Shown here piece by piece: positions 50,566 through 63,198 of a stretch of 64,000 bases of DNA. Below the pieces are notes generated by a model. It searched no databases, was not told where the DNA came from, and saw only the letters and a list, made by a program, of their open reading frames with translations. Both the position numbers and the translations under genes were made by a program. The DNA is from Cinnamomum chago (taxonomy: Eukaryota; Streptophyta; Magnoliopsida; Laurales; Lauraceae): assembly GCA_038049695.1 (NCBI GenBank), contig CP142457.1:23512501-23576500 (forward strand). Direction: 5' to 3'. The stretch's first letter is position 1. Each line of letters starts with the position of its first letter.

Positions 50566-51536
50566 CGTACGACCCGCACGAAGTTCGGGTTTCCGCCTTT
50601 ACAAACACTGAACTCCCCGAATGTGTCTTCCATACCCAAGATTCGCCCGAAACCCGTTTTAAACCGAAAAGTAGCTCGAAATATCTTAAAGAGCGCATCT
50701 CAACCCAGAATCCCTTCAAATGGATTTGGAGCCGTAAGGAAAGATAGAGACACCCGAAACCCCATTTAGAGTAAAACGCAATCCCGGATTATTCCAAACG
50801 GAGTCTTTGGACCAAGAGTCGCATGAAACACAGTGTTGAGTCAACAACTTTCTAGAGCGCACAGATTATGTTTTCGTTCAAAAGTACCGTACGACCCTCG
50901 CACGAAGTTCCGGTTCTCGCCCTGGCAAACACTGAACTCCCCGAAAGTGATTTCCACACCCAAGACTCGCCCGAAACCCGTAGTAAACCGAAGTGTAGCT
51001 CGGAACATCCTAAAAATCGCATCTCATCCCAAAATCCCTTCATATGGATTTAGAGGCGTACGACAAGACAGGGACATCCGAAACCCCTTTTAGTTTAAAA
51101 CTTGATCCCGGATATTTCTAGAGGTTGACTTTGTACACAGAGTCGCAACAAACAAGGTGTGGAGTCAACAATTTCCTAGTGCCGCATAGATTCTGCTTTA
51201 CTACATAAGTATCGTACGTCCCGCGCGAAGTTCGGGTTTTCTCCTTTACAACCAGAGAACTCCCCGAAAGTGTTTACCATACCCAAGGTTCGCCCGAAAC
51301 CCGTTTTAAACCGAGAAGTAGCTCGAAATATCCTAAAATGTGCATCTCAACCCAGAATACCTTCAAATGGATTTCGAGGCGTGAGACAAGAGAAGGACAC
51401 CCGAAACCCCTTCTAGAGTAAAACGTGATCCTGGAATTCTCTAGAGGGAGTCTTTGGACCAAGAGTCGCATTAAAACACAGTGTAGAGTCAACCTTATGC
51501 TCGAGCCGCATAGATTGTGTTTTCGTACTAAAGGAC
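50566..51536 (+). repeat. HOR unit 53 (F 187a / ri, cata)
   Basis: 971 bp. TTCCATACC near 50630. Private loss of one C (TAGAGCGCAC) near 50858, absent from its partner unit 59. Confidence 0.95.
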
Positions 51537-52508
51537 CGTACGACCCGCACGAAGTTCGGGTTTCCGCCTTTACAAACACTGAACTCCCCGAATGTGTCTT
51601 CCCTACCCAAGATTGGCCCGAAACCCGTTTTAAACCGAAAAGTAGCTCGAAATATCTTAAAGAGCGCATCTCAACCCAGAATCCCTTCAAATGGATTTGG
51701 AGCCGTAAGGAAAGATAGAGACACCCGAAACCCCATTTAGAGTAAAACGCAATCCCGGAGTATTCCAAACGGAGTCTTTGGACCAAGAGTCGCATGAAAC
51801 ACAGTGTTGAGTCAACAACTTTCTAGAGCCGCACAGATTATGTTTTCGTTCAAAAGTACCGTACGACCCTCGCACGAAGTTCCGGTTCTCGCCCTGGCAA
51901 ACACTGAACTCCCCGAAAGTGATTTCCACACCCAAGACTCGCCCGAAACCCGTAGTAAGCCGAAGTGTAGCTCGGAACATCCTAAAAATCGCATCTCATC
52001 CCAAAATCCCTTCATATGGATTTAGAGGCGTACGACAAGACAGGGACATCCGAAACCCCTTTTAGTTTAAAACTTGATCCCGGATATTTCTAGAGGTTGA
52101 CTTTGTACACAGAGTCGCAACAAACAAGGTGTGGAGTCAACAATTTCCTAGTGCCGCATAGATTCTGCTTTACTACGTAAGTATCGTACGTCCCGCGCGA
52201 AGTTCGGGTTTTCTCCTTTACAACCAGAGAACTCCCCGAAAGTGTTTACCATACCCAAGGTTCGCCCGAAACCCGTTTTAAACCGAGAAGTAGCTCGAAA
52301 TATCCTAAAATGTGCATCTCAACCCAGAATACCTTCAAATGGATTTCGAGGCGTGAGACAAGAGAAGGACACCCGAAACCCCTTCTAGAGTAAAACGTGA
52401 TCCTGGAATTCTCTAGAGGGAGTCTTTGGACCAAGAGTCGCATTAAAACACAGTGTAGAGTCAACCATATGCTCGAGCCGCATAGATTGTGTTTTCGTAC
52501 TAAAGGAC
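51537..52508 (+). repeat. HOR unit 54 (T 187a / w, cata)
   Basis: 972 bp. GATTGGCCC near 51614 and TACTACGTAAG near 52177, both shared with unit 60. Confidence 0.95.
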
Positions 52509-53481
52509 CGTACGACCCGCACGAAGTTCGGGTTTCCGCCTTTACAAACACTGAACTCCCCGAATGTGTCTTCCCTACCCAGGATTCGCCCGAAACCCGT
52601 TTTAAACCGAAAAGTAGCTCGAAATATCTTAAAGAGCGCATCTCAACCCAGAATCCCTTCAAATGGATTTGGAGCCGTAAGGAAAGATAGAGACACCCGA
52701 AACCCCATTTAGAGTAAAACGCAATCCCGGATTATTCCAAACGGAGTCTTTGGACCAAGAGTCACATGAAACACAGTGTTGAGTCAACAACTTTCTAGAG
52801 CCGCACAGATTATGTTTTCGTTCAAAAGTACCGTACGACCATCGCACGAAATTCCGGTTCTCGCCCTGGCAAACACTGAACTCCCCGAAAGTGATTTCCA
52901 CACCCAAGACTCGCCCGAAACCCGTAGTAAGCCGAAGTGTAGCTCGGAACATCCTAAAAATCGCATCTCATCCCAAAATCCCTCCATATGGATTTAGAGG
53001 CGTACGACAAGACAGGGACATCCGAAACCCCTTTTAGTTTAAAACTTGATCCCGGATATTTCTAGAGGTTGACTTTGTACACAGAGTCGCAACAAACAAG
53101 GTGTGGAGTCAACAATTTCCTAGTGCCGCAAAGATTCTGCTTTACTACATAAGTATCGTACGTCCCGCGCGAAGTTCGGGTTTTCTCCTTTACAACCAGA
53201 GAACTCCCCGAAAGTGTTTACCATACCCAAGGTTCGCCCGAAACCCGTTTTAAACCGAGAAATAGCTCGAAATATCCTAAAATGTGCATCTCAACCCAGA
53301 ATACCTTCAAATGGATTTCGAGGCGTGAGACAAGAGAAGGACACCCGAAACCCCTTCTAGAGTAAAACGTCATCCTGGAATTCTCTAGAGGGAGTCTTTG
53401 GACCAAGAGTCGCATTAAAACACAGTGTAGAGTCAACCATATGCTCGAGCCGCATAGATTGTGTTTTCGTACTAAAAGGAC
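52509..53481 (+). repeat. HOR unit 55 (N 187a / m)
   Basis: 973 bp. Several changes shared with unit 61: CCCAGGATT, GTCACATG, GACCATCGCACGAAATTCC, CCCTCCAT and GAAATAGCTCG. Confidence 0.95.
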
Positions 53482-54452
53482 CGTACGACCCGCACGAAGT
53501 TCGGGTTTCCGCCTTTACAAACACTGAACTCCCCGAAAGTGTCTTCCCTACCCAAGATTCGCCCGAAACCCGTTTTAAACCGAAAAGTAGCTCGAAATAT
53601 CTTAAACAGCGCATCTCAACCCAGAATCCCTTCAAATGGATTTGGAGCCGTAAGGAAAGATAGAGACGCCCGAAACCCCATTTAGAGTAAAACGCAATCC
53701 CAGATTATTCCAAACGGAGTCTTTGGACCAAGAGTCGCATGAAACACAGTGTTGAGTCAACAACTTTCTAGAGCCGCACAGATTATGTTTTCGTTCAAAA
53801 GTACCGTACGACCCTCGCACGAAGTTCCGGTTCTCGCCCTGGCAAACACTGAACTCCCCGAAAGTGATTTCCACACCCAAGACTCGCCCGAAACCCGTAG
53901 TAAGCCGAAGTGTAGCTCGGAACATCCTAAAAATCGCATCTCATCCCAAAATCCCTTCATATGGATTTAGAGGCGTACGACAAGACAGGGACATCCGAAA
54001 CCCCTTTTAGTTTAAAACTTGATCCCGGATATTTCTAGAGGTTGACTTTGTACACAGAGTCGCAACAAACAAGGTGTGGAGTCAACAATTTCCTAGTGCC
54101 GCAAAGATTCTGCTTTACTACATAAGTATCGTACGTCCCGCGCGAAGTTCGGGTTTTCTCCTTTACAACCAGAGAACTCCCCGAAAGTGTTTACCATACC
54201 CAAGGTTCGCCCGAAACCCGTTTTAAACCGAGAAGTAGCTCGAAATATCCTAAAATGTGCATCTCAACCCAGAATACCTTCAAATGGATTTCGAGGCGTG
54301 AGACAAGAGAAGGACACCCGAAACCCCTTCTAGAGTAAAACGTCATCCTGGATTCTCTAGAGGGAGTCTTTGGACCAAGAGTCGCATTAAAACACAGTGT
54401 AGAGTCAACCATATGCTCGAGCCGCATAGATTGTGTTTTCGTACTAAAGGAC
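53482..54452 (+). repeat. HOR unit 56 (N' 187g / d)
   Basis: 971 bp. Private TCCCAGATTA near 53700. Confidence 0.95.
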
Positions 54453-55423
54453 CGTACGACCCGCACGAAGTTCGGGTTTCCGCCTTTACAAACACTGAAC
54501 TCCCCGAAAGTGTCTTCCCTACCCAAGTTTCGCCCGAAACCCGTTTTAAACCGAAAAGTAGCTCGAAATATCTTAAAGAGCGCATCTCAACCCAGAATCC
54601 CTTCAAATGGATTTGGAGCCGTAAGGAAAGATAGAGACGCCCGAAACCCCATTTAGAGTAAAACGCAATCCCGGAGTATTCCAAACGGAGTCTTTGGACC
54701 AAGAGTCGCATGAAACACAGTGTTGAGTCAACAACTTTCTAGAGCCGCACAGATTATGTTTTCGTTCAAAAGTACTGTACGACCCTCGCACGAAGTTCCG
54801 GTTCTCGCCCTGGCAAACACTGAACTCCCCGAAAGTGATTTCCACACCCAAGACTCGCCCGAAACCCGTAGTAAGCCGAAGTGTAGCTCGGAACATCCTA
54901 AAAATCGCATCTCATCCCAAAATCCCTTCATATGGATTTAGAGGCGTACGACAAGACAGGGACATCCGAAACCCCTTTTAGTTTAAAACTTGATCCCGGA
55001 TATTTCTAGAGGTTGACTTTGTACACAGAGTCGCAACAAACAAGGTGTGGAGTCAACAATTTCCTAGTGCCGCAAAGATTCTGCTTTACTACATAAGTAC
55101 GTACGTCCCGCGCGAAGTTCGGGTTTTCTCCTTTACAACCAGAGAACTCCCCGAAAGTGTTTACCATACCCAAGGTTCGCCCGAAACCCGTTTTAAACCG
55201 AGAAGTAGCTCGAAATATCCTAAAATGTGCATCTCAACCCAGAATACCTTCAAATGGATTTCGAGGCGTGAGACAAGAGAAGGACACCCGAAACCCCTTC
55301 TAGAGTAAAACGTGATCCTGGAATTCTCTAGAGGGAGTCTTTGGACCAAGAGTCGCATTAAAACACAGTGTAGAGTCAACCATATGCTCGAGCCGCATAG
55401 ATTGTGTTTTCGTACTAAAGGAC
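54453..55423 (+). repeat. HOR unit 57 (T' 187g / w)
   Basis: 971 bp. Third unit with the missing T at the B/C junction. Private AGTACTGTACG near 54775 destroys one monomer-opening CGTACG. Confidence 0.95.
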
Positions 55424-56395
55424 CGTACGACCTGCACGAAGTTCGGGTTTCCGCCTTTACAAACACTGAACTCCCCGAATGTGTCTTCCCTACCCAAGAT
55501 TCGCCCGAAACCCGTTTTAAACCGAAAAGTAGCTCGAAATATCTTAAAGAGCGCATCTCAACCCAGAATCCCTTCAAATGGATTTGGAGCCGTAAGGAAA
55601 GATAGAGACGCCCGAAACCCCATTTAGAGTAAAACGCAATCCCGGAGTATTCCAAACGGAGTCTTTGGACCAAGAGTCGCATGAAACACAGTGTTGAGTC
55701 AACAACTTTCTAGAGCCGCACAGATTATGTTTTCGTTCAAAAGTACCGTACGACCCTCGCACGAAGTTCCGGTTCTCGCCCTGGCAAACACTGAACTCCC
55801 CGAAAGTGATTTCCACACCCAAGACTCGCCCGAAACCCGTAGTAAGCCGAAGTGTAGCTCGGAACATCCTAAAAATCGCATCTCATCCCAAAATCCCTTC
55901 ATATGGATTTAGAGGCGTACGACAAGACAGGGACATCCGAAACCCCTTTTAGTTTAAAACTTGATCCCGGATATTTCTACAGGTTGACTTTGTACACAGA
56001 GTCGCAACAAACAAGGTGTGGAGTCAACAATTTCCTAGTGCTGCAAAGATTCTGCTTTACTACATAAGTATCGTACGTCCCGCGCGAAGTTCGGGTTTTC
56101 TCCTTTACAACCAGAGAACTCCCCGAAAGTGTTTACCATACCCATGGTTCGCCCGAAACCCGTTTTAAACCGAGAAGTAGCTCGAAATATCCTAAAATGT
56201 GCATCTCAACCCAGAATACCTTCAAATGGATTTCGAGGCGTGAGAGAAGAGAAGGACACCCGAAACCCCTTCTAGAGTAAAACGTGATCCTGGAATTCTC
56301 TAGAGGGAGTCTTTGGACCAAGAGTCGCATTAAAACACAGTGTAGAGTCAACCATATGCTCGAGCCGCATAGATTGTGTTTTCGTACTAAAGGAC
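55424..56395 (+). repeat. HOR unit 58 (T 187g / w)
   Basis: 972 bp. Same marker cluster as unit 52. Confidence 0.95.
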
Positions 56396-57367
56396 CGTAC
56401 GACCCGCACGAAGTTCGGGTTTCCGCCTTTACAAACACTGAACTCCCCGAATGTGTCTTCCATACCCAAGATTCGCCCGAAACCCGTTTTAAACCGAAAA
56501 GTAGCTCGAAATATCTTAAAGAGCGCATCTCAACCCAGAATCCCTTCAAATGGATTTGGAGCCGTAAGGAAAGATAGAGACACCCGAAACCCCATTTAGA
56601 GTAAAACGCAATCCCGGATTATTCCAAACGGAGTCTTTGGACCAAGAGTCGCATGAAACACAGTGTTGAGTCAACAACTTTCTAGAGCCGCACAGATTAT
56701 GTTTTCGTTCAAAAGTACCGTACGACCCTCGCACGAAGTTCCGGTTCTCGCCCTGGCAAACACTGAACTCCCCGAAAGTGATTTCCACACCCAAGACTCG
56801 CCCGAAACCCGTAGTAAACCGAAGTGTAGCTCGGAACATCCTAAAAATCGCATCTCATCCCAAAATCCCTTCATATGGATTTAGAGGCGTACGACAAGAC
56901 AGGGACATCCGAAACCCCTTTTAGTTTAAAACTTGATCCCGGATATTTCTAGAGGTTGACTTTGTACACAGAGTCGCAACAAACAAGGTGTGGAGTCAAC
57001 AATTTCCTAGTGCCGCATAGATTCTGCTTTACTACATAAGTATCGTACGTCCCGCGCGAAGTTCGGGTTTTCTCCTTTACAACCAGAGAACTCCCCGAAA
57101 GTGTTTACCATACCCAAGGTTCGCCCGAAACCCGTTTTAAACCGAGAAGTAGCTCGAAATATCCTAAAATGTGCATCTCAACCCAGAATACCTTCAAATG
57201 GATTTCGAGGCGTGAGACAAGAGAAGGACACCCGAAACCCCTTCTAGAGTAAAACGTGATCCTGGAATTCTCTAGAGGGAGTCTTTGGACCAAGAGTCGC
57301 ATTAAAACACAGTGTAGAGTCAACCTTATGCTCGAGCCGCATAGATTGTGTTTTCGTACTAAAGGAC
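56396..57367 (+). repeat. HOR unit 59 (F 187a / ri, cata)
   Basis: 972 bp. Partner of unit 53 without its deletion. Confidence 0.95.
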
Positions 57368-58339
57368 CGTACGACCCGCACGAAGTTCGGGTTTCCGCCT
57401 TTACAAACACTGAACTCCCCGAATGTGTCTTCCCTACCCAAGATTGGCCCGAAACCCGTTTTAAACCGAAAAGTAGCTCGAAATATCTTAAAGAGCGCAT
57501 CTCAACCCAGAATCCCTTCAAATGGATTTGGAGCCGTAAGGAAAGATAGAGACACCCGAAACCCCATTTAGAGTAAAACGCAATCCCGGAGTATTCCAAA
57601 CGGAGTCTTTGGACCAAGAGTCGCATGAAACACAGTGTTGAGTCAACAACTTTCTAGAGCCGCACAGATTATGTTTTCGTTCAAAAGTACCGTACGACCC
57701 TCGCACGAAGTTCCGGTTCTCGCCCTGGCAAACACTGAACTCCCCGAAAGTGATTTCCACACCCAAGACTCGCCCGAAACCCGTAGTAAGCCGAAGTGTA
57801 GCTCGGAACATCCTAAAAATCGCATCTCATCCCAAAATCCCTTCATATGGATTTAGAGGCGTACGACAAGACAGGGACATCCGAAACCCCTTTTAGTTTA
57901 AAACTTGATCCCGGATATTTCTAGAGGTTGACTTTGTACACAGAGTCGCAACAAACAAGGTGTGGAGTCAACAATTTCCTAGTGCCGCATAGATTCTGCT
58001 TTACTACGTAAGTATCGTACGTCCCGCGCGAAGTTCGGGTTTTCTCCTTTACAACCAGAGAACTCCCCGAAAGTGTTTACCATACCCAAGGTTCGCCCGA
58101 AACCCGTTTTAAACCGAGAAGTAGCTCGAAATATCCTAAAATGTGCATCTCAACCCAGAATACCTTCAAATGGATTTCGAGGCGTGAGACAAGAGAAGGA
58201 CACCCGAAACCCCTTCTAGAGTAAAACGTGATCCTGGAATTCTCTAGAGGGAGTCTTTGGACCAAGAGTCGCATTAAAACACAGTGTAGAGTCAACCATA
58301 TGCTCGAGCCGCATAGATTGTGTTTTCGTACTAAAGGAC
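57368..58339 (+). repeat. HOR unit 60 (T 187a / w, cata)
   Basis: 972 bp. Partner of unit 54. Confidence 0.95.
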
Positions 58340-59311
58340 CGTACGACCCGCACGAAGTTCGGGTTTCCGCCTTTACAAACACTGAACTCCCCGAATGTGT
58401 CTTCCCTACCCAGGATTCGCCCGAAACCCGTTTTAAACCGAAAAGTAGCTCGAAATATCTTAAAGAGCGCATCTCAACCCAGAATCCCTTCAAATGGATT
58501 TGGAGCCGTAAGGAAAGATAGAGACACCCGAAACCCCATTTAGAGTAAAACGCAATCCCGGATTATTCCAAACGGAGTCTTTGGACCAAGAGTCACATGA
58601 AACACAGTGTTGAGTCAACAACTTTCTAGAGCCGCACAGATTATGTTTTCGTTCAAAAGTACCGTACGACCATCGCACGAAATTCCGGTTCTCGCCCTGG
58701 CAAACACTGAACTCCCCGAAAGTGATTTCCACACCCAAGACTCGCCCGAAACCCGTAGTAAGCCGAAGTGTAGCTCGGAACATCCTAAAAATCGCATCTC
58801 ATCCCAAAATCCCTCCATATGGATTTAGAGGCGTACGACAAGACAGGGACATCCGAAACCCCTTTTAGTTTAAAACTTGATCCCGGATATTTCTAGAGGT
58901 TGACTTTGTACACAGAGTCGCAACAAACAAGGTGTGGAGTCAACAATTTCCTAGTGCCGCAAAGATTCTGCTTTACTACATAAGTATCGTACGTCCCGCG
59001 CGAAGTTCGGGTTTTCTCCTTTACAACCAGAGAACTCCCCGAAAGTGTTTACCATACCCAAGGTTCGCCCGAAACCCGTTTTAAACCGAGAAATAGCTCG
59101 AAATATCCCAAAATGTGCATCTCAACCCAGAATACCTTCAAATGGATTTCGAGGCGTGAGACAAGAGAAGGACACCCGAAACCCCTTCTAGAGTAAAACG
59201 TCATCCTGGAATTCTCTAGAGGGAGTCTTTGGACCAAGAGTCGCATTAAAACACAGTGTAGAGTCAACCTTATGCTCGAGCCGCATAGATTGTGTTTTCG
59301 TACTAAAGGAC
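58340..59311 (+). repeat. HOR unit 61 (N 187a / r)
   Basis: 972 bp. A, B and early C copy unit 55; the C end is type r and does not. The end of super-repeat II lies inside this C. Confidence 0.95.
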
Positions 59312-60282
59312 CGTACGACCCGCACGAAGTTCGGGTTTCCGCCTTTACAAACACTGAACTCCCCGAATGTGTCTTCCCTACCCAAGATTCGCCCGAAACC
59401 CGTTTTAAACCGAAAAGTAGCTCGAAATATCTTAAAAGCGCATCTCAACCCAGAATCCCTTCAAATGGATTTGGAGCCGTAAGGAAAGATAGAGACGCCC
59501 GAAACCCCATTTAGAGTAAAACGCAATCCCGGATTATTCCAAACGGAGTCTTTGGACCAAGAGTCGCATGAAACACAGTGTTGAGTCAACAACTTTCTAG
59601 AGCCGCACAGATTATGTTTTCGTTCAAAAGTACCGTACGACCCTCCCACGAAGTTCCGGTTCTCGCCCTGGCAAACACTGAACTCCCCGAAAGTGATTTC
59701 CACACCCAAGACTCGCTCGAAACCCGTAGTAAACCGAAGTGTAGCTCGGAACATCCTAAAAATCGCATCTCATCGCAAAATCCCTTCATATGGATTTAGA
59801 GGCGTACGACAAGACTGGGACACCTGAAACCCCTTTTAGTTTAAAACTTGATCCCGGATATTTCTAGAGGTTGCCTTGGTACACAGAGTCGCAAGAAACA
59901 CGGTGTGGAGTCAACAATTTCCTAGAGCCGCAAAGATTCTGCTTTACTACAAAAGTATCGTACGTCCCGCGCGAAGTTCGGGTTTTCTCCTTTACAACCA
60001 GAGAACTCCCCGAAAGTGTTTACCATACCCAAGGTTCGCCCGAAACCCGTTTTAAACCGAGAAGTAGCTCGAAATATCCTAAAAGGTGCATCTCAACCCA
60101 GAATACCTTCAAATGGATTTCGAGGCGTGATACAAGAGAAGGACACCCGAAACCCCTTCTAGAGTAAAACGTGATCCTGGAATTCTCTAGAGGGAGTCTT
60201 TGGACCAAGAGTCGCATTAAAACACAGTGTAGAGTCAACCATATGCTCGAGCCGCATAGATTGTGTTTTCGTACTAAAGGAC
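59312..60282 (+). repeat. HOR unit 62, most diverged unit (F-like 187g / w)
   Basis: 971 bp. One G lost near 59434 (CTTAAAAGCGC). B and C carry many private changes: CCCTCCCACG, CTCGCTCGA, CATCGCAAAA, GACTGGGACACCTGAAAC, TTGCCTTGG, GCAAGAAACACGG, CCTAGAGCC, CTACAAAAG, AAAAGGTGC and GTGATACAAG. Confidence 0.93.
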
Positions 60283-61254
60283 CGTACGACCCGCACGAAG
60301 TTCGGGTTTCCGCCTTTACAAACACTGAACTCCCCGAATGTGTCTTCCCTACCCAAGATTCGCCCGAAACCCGTTTTAAACCGAAAAGTAGCTCGAAATA
60401 TCTTAAAGAGCGCATCTCAACCCAGAATCCCTTCAAATGGATTTGGAGCCGTAAGGAAAGATAGAGACACCCGAAACCCCATTTAGAGTAAAACGCAATC
60501 CCGGATTATTCCAAACGGAGTCTTTGGACCAAGAGTCGCATGAAACACAGTGTTGAGTCAACAACTTTGTAGAGCCGCACAGATTATGTTTTCGTTCAAA
60601 AGTACCGTACGACCCTCGCACGAAGTTCCGGTTCTCGCCCTGGCAAACACTGAACTCCCCGAAAGTGATTTCCACACCCAAGACTCGCCCGAAACCCGTA
60701 GTAAGCCGAAGTGTAGCTCGGAACATCCTAAAAATCGCATCTCATCCCAAAATCCCTTCATATGGATTTAGAGGCGTACGACAAGACAGGGACATCCGAA
60801 ACCCCTTTTAGTTTAAAACTTGATCCCGGATATTTCTAGAGGTTGACTTTGTACACAGAGTCGCAACAAACAAGGTGTGGAGTCAACAATTTCCTAGTGC
60901 CGCAAAGATTCTGCTTTACTACATAAGTATCGTACGTCCCGCGCGAAGTTCGGGTTTTCTCCTTTACAACCAGAGAACTCCCCGAAAGTGTTTACCATAC
61001 CCAAGGTTCGCCCGAAACCCGTTTTAAACCGAGAAGTAGCTCGAAATATCCTAAAATGTGCATCTCAACCCAGAATACCTTCAAATGGATTTCGAGGCGT
61101 GAGACAAGAGAAGGACACCCGAAACCCCTTCTAGAGTAAAACGTCATCCTGGAATTCTCTAGAGGGAGTCTTTGGACCAAGAGTCGCATTAAAACACAGT
61201 GTAGAGTCAACCTTATGCTCGAGCCGCATAGATTGTGTTTTCGTACTAAAGGAC
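60283..61254 (+). repeat. HOR unit 63 (N 187a / r)
   Basis: 972 bp. Private CTTTGTAGAG near 60569. The sequence is close to consensus again after unit 62. Confidence 0.95.
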
Positions 61255-62226
61255 CGTACGACCCGCACGAAGTTCGGGTTTCCGCCTTTACAAACACTGA
61301 ACTCCCCGAATGTGTCTTCCCTACCCAAGATTCGCCCGAAACCCGTTTTAAACCGAAAAGTAGCTCGAAATATCTTAAAGCGCGCATCTCAACCCAGAAT
61401 CCCTTCAAATGGATTTGGAGCCGTAAGGAAAGATAGAGACACCCGAAACCCCATTTAGAGTAAAACGCAATCCCGGAGTATTCCAAACGGAGTCTTTGGA
61501 CCAAGAGTCGTATGAAACACAGTGTTGAGTCAACAACTTTCTAGAGCCGCACAGATTATGTTTTCGTTCAAAAGTACCGTACGACCCTCGCACGAAGTTC
61601 CGGTTCTCGCCCTGGCAAACACTGAACTCCCCGAAAGTGATTTCCACACCCAAGACTCGCCCGAAACCCGTAGTAAGCCGAAGTGTAGCTCGGAACATCC
61701 TAAAAATCGCATCTCATCCCAAAATCCCTTCATATGGATTTAGAGGCGTACGACAAGACAGGGACATCCGAAACCCCTTTTAGTTTAAAACTTGATCCCG
61801 GATATTTCTAGAGGTTGACTTTGTACACAGAGTCGCAACAAACAAGGTGTGGAGTCAACAATTTCCTAGTGCCGCAAAGATTCTGCTTTACTACATAAGT
61901 ATCGTACGTCCCGCGCGAAGTTCGGGTTTTCTCCTTTACAACCAGAGAACTCCCCGAAAGTGTTTACCATACCCAAGGTTCGCCCGAAACCCGTTTTAAA
62001 CCGAGAAGTAGCTCGAAATATCCTAAAATGTGCATCTCAACCCAGAATACCTTCAAATGGATTTCGAGGCGTGAGACAAGAGAAGGACACCCGAAACCCC
62101 TTCTAGAGTAAAACGTCATCCTGGAATTCTCTAGAGGGAGTCTTTGGACCAAGAGTCGCATTAAAACACAGTGTAGAGTCAACCTTATGCTCGAGCCGCA
62201 TAGATTGTGTTTTCGTACTAAAGGAC
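61255..62226 (+). repeat. HOR unit 64 (T 187a / r)
   Basis: 972 bp. Private AAAGCGCGC near 61381 and GTCGTATG near 61511. Confidence 0.95.
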
Positions 62227-63198
62227 CGTACGACCCGCACGAAGTTCGGGTTTCCGCCTTTACAAACACTGAACTCCCCGAATGTGTCTTCCCTACCCAA
62301 GATTCGCCCGAAACCCGTTTTAAACCGAAAAGTAGCTCGAAATATCTTAAAGAGCGCATCTCAACCCAGAATCCCTTCAAATGGATTTGGAGCCGTAAGG
62401 AAAGATAGAGACACCCGAAACCCCATTTAGAGTAAAACGCAATCCCGGAGTATTCCAAACGGAGTCTTTGGACCAAGAGTCGCATGAAACACAGTGTTGA
62501 GTCAACAACTTTCTAGAGCCGCACAGATTATGTTTTCGTTCAAAAGTACCGTACGACCCTCGCACGAAGTTCCGGTTCTCGCCCTGGCAAACACTGAACT
62601 CCCCGAAAGTGATTTCCACACCCAAGACTCGCCCGAAACCCGTAGTAAGCCGAAGTGTAGCTCGGAACATCCTAAAAATCGCATCTCATCCCAAAATCCC
62701 TTCATATGGATTTAGAGGCGTACGACAAGACAGGGACATCCGAAACCCCTTTTAGTTTAAAACTTGATCCCGGATATTTCTAGAGGTTGACTTTGTACAC
62801 AGAGTCGCAACAAACAAGGTGTGGAGTCAACAATTTCCTAGTGCCGCAAAGATTCTGCTTTACTACATAAGTATCGTACGTCCCGCGCGAAGTTCGGGTT
62901 TTCTCCTTTACAACCAGAGAACTCCCCGAAAGTGTTTACCATACCCAAGGTTCGCCCGAAACCCGTTTTAAACCGAGAAGTAGCTCGAAATATCCTAAAA
63001 TGTGCATCTCAACCCAGAATACCTTCAAATGGATTTCGAGGCGTGAGAGAAGAGAAGGACACCCGAAACCCCTTCTAGAGTAAAACGTCATCCTGGAATT
63101 CTCTAGAGGGAGTCTTTGGACCAAGAGTCGCATTAAAACACAGTGTAGAGTCAACCATATGCTCGAGCCGCATAGATTGTGTTTTCGTACTAAAGGAC
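62227..63198 (+). repeat. HOR unit 65 (T 187a / x)
   Basis: 972 bp. GAGAGAAG in C. The C combination is shared only with unit 33. Confidence 0.95.

Larger units (their letters stand above)
47652..53481 (+). repeat. Six-unit super-repeat II, copy 1
   Basis: Units 50-55 (5,830 bp) are repeated as units 56-61. Shared rare markers: the missing T before CGTACG (end of unit 51 B), CCTGCACG, TTCTACAGG, CCCATGGTTC, TTCCATACC, GATTGGCCC, TACTACGTAAG, CCCAGGATT, GTCACATG and GACCATCGCACG. Its first two units are also the end of super-repeat I copy 2, so the two block duplications overlap. A private 1-bp deletion near 50858 makes this copy one base shorter beyond that point. Confidence 0.9.
53482..59268 (+). 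repeat. Six-unit super-repeat II, copy 2
   Basis: Repeats units 50-55 at 5,830-5,831 bp. Private changes: TCCCAGATTA near 53700, AGTACTGTACG near 54775, and ATCCCAAAA near 59108. Identity to copy 1 breaks inside the C monomer of unit 61, no later than about 59268, where CTTATG and AAAGG replace CATATG and AAAAGG. Confidence 0.88.

Noticed and set aside
37604..59268. Super-repeats as pure assembly artefacts
   Set aside because: The copies differ at several private sites (near 39955, 44318, 50858, 53700, 54775 and 59108) and the two blocks differ in length (5,833 and 5,830 bp) and overlap. This favours real duplications, though only spanning reads can settle it.
59312..60282. Unit 62 as insertion of foreign sequence
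   Set aside because: It aligns along its whole length with the A-B-C unit; changes are point substitutions and a single-base loss, with no inserted segment.
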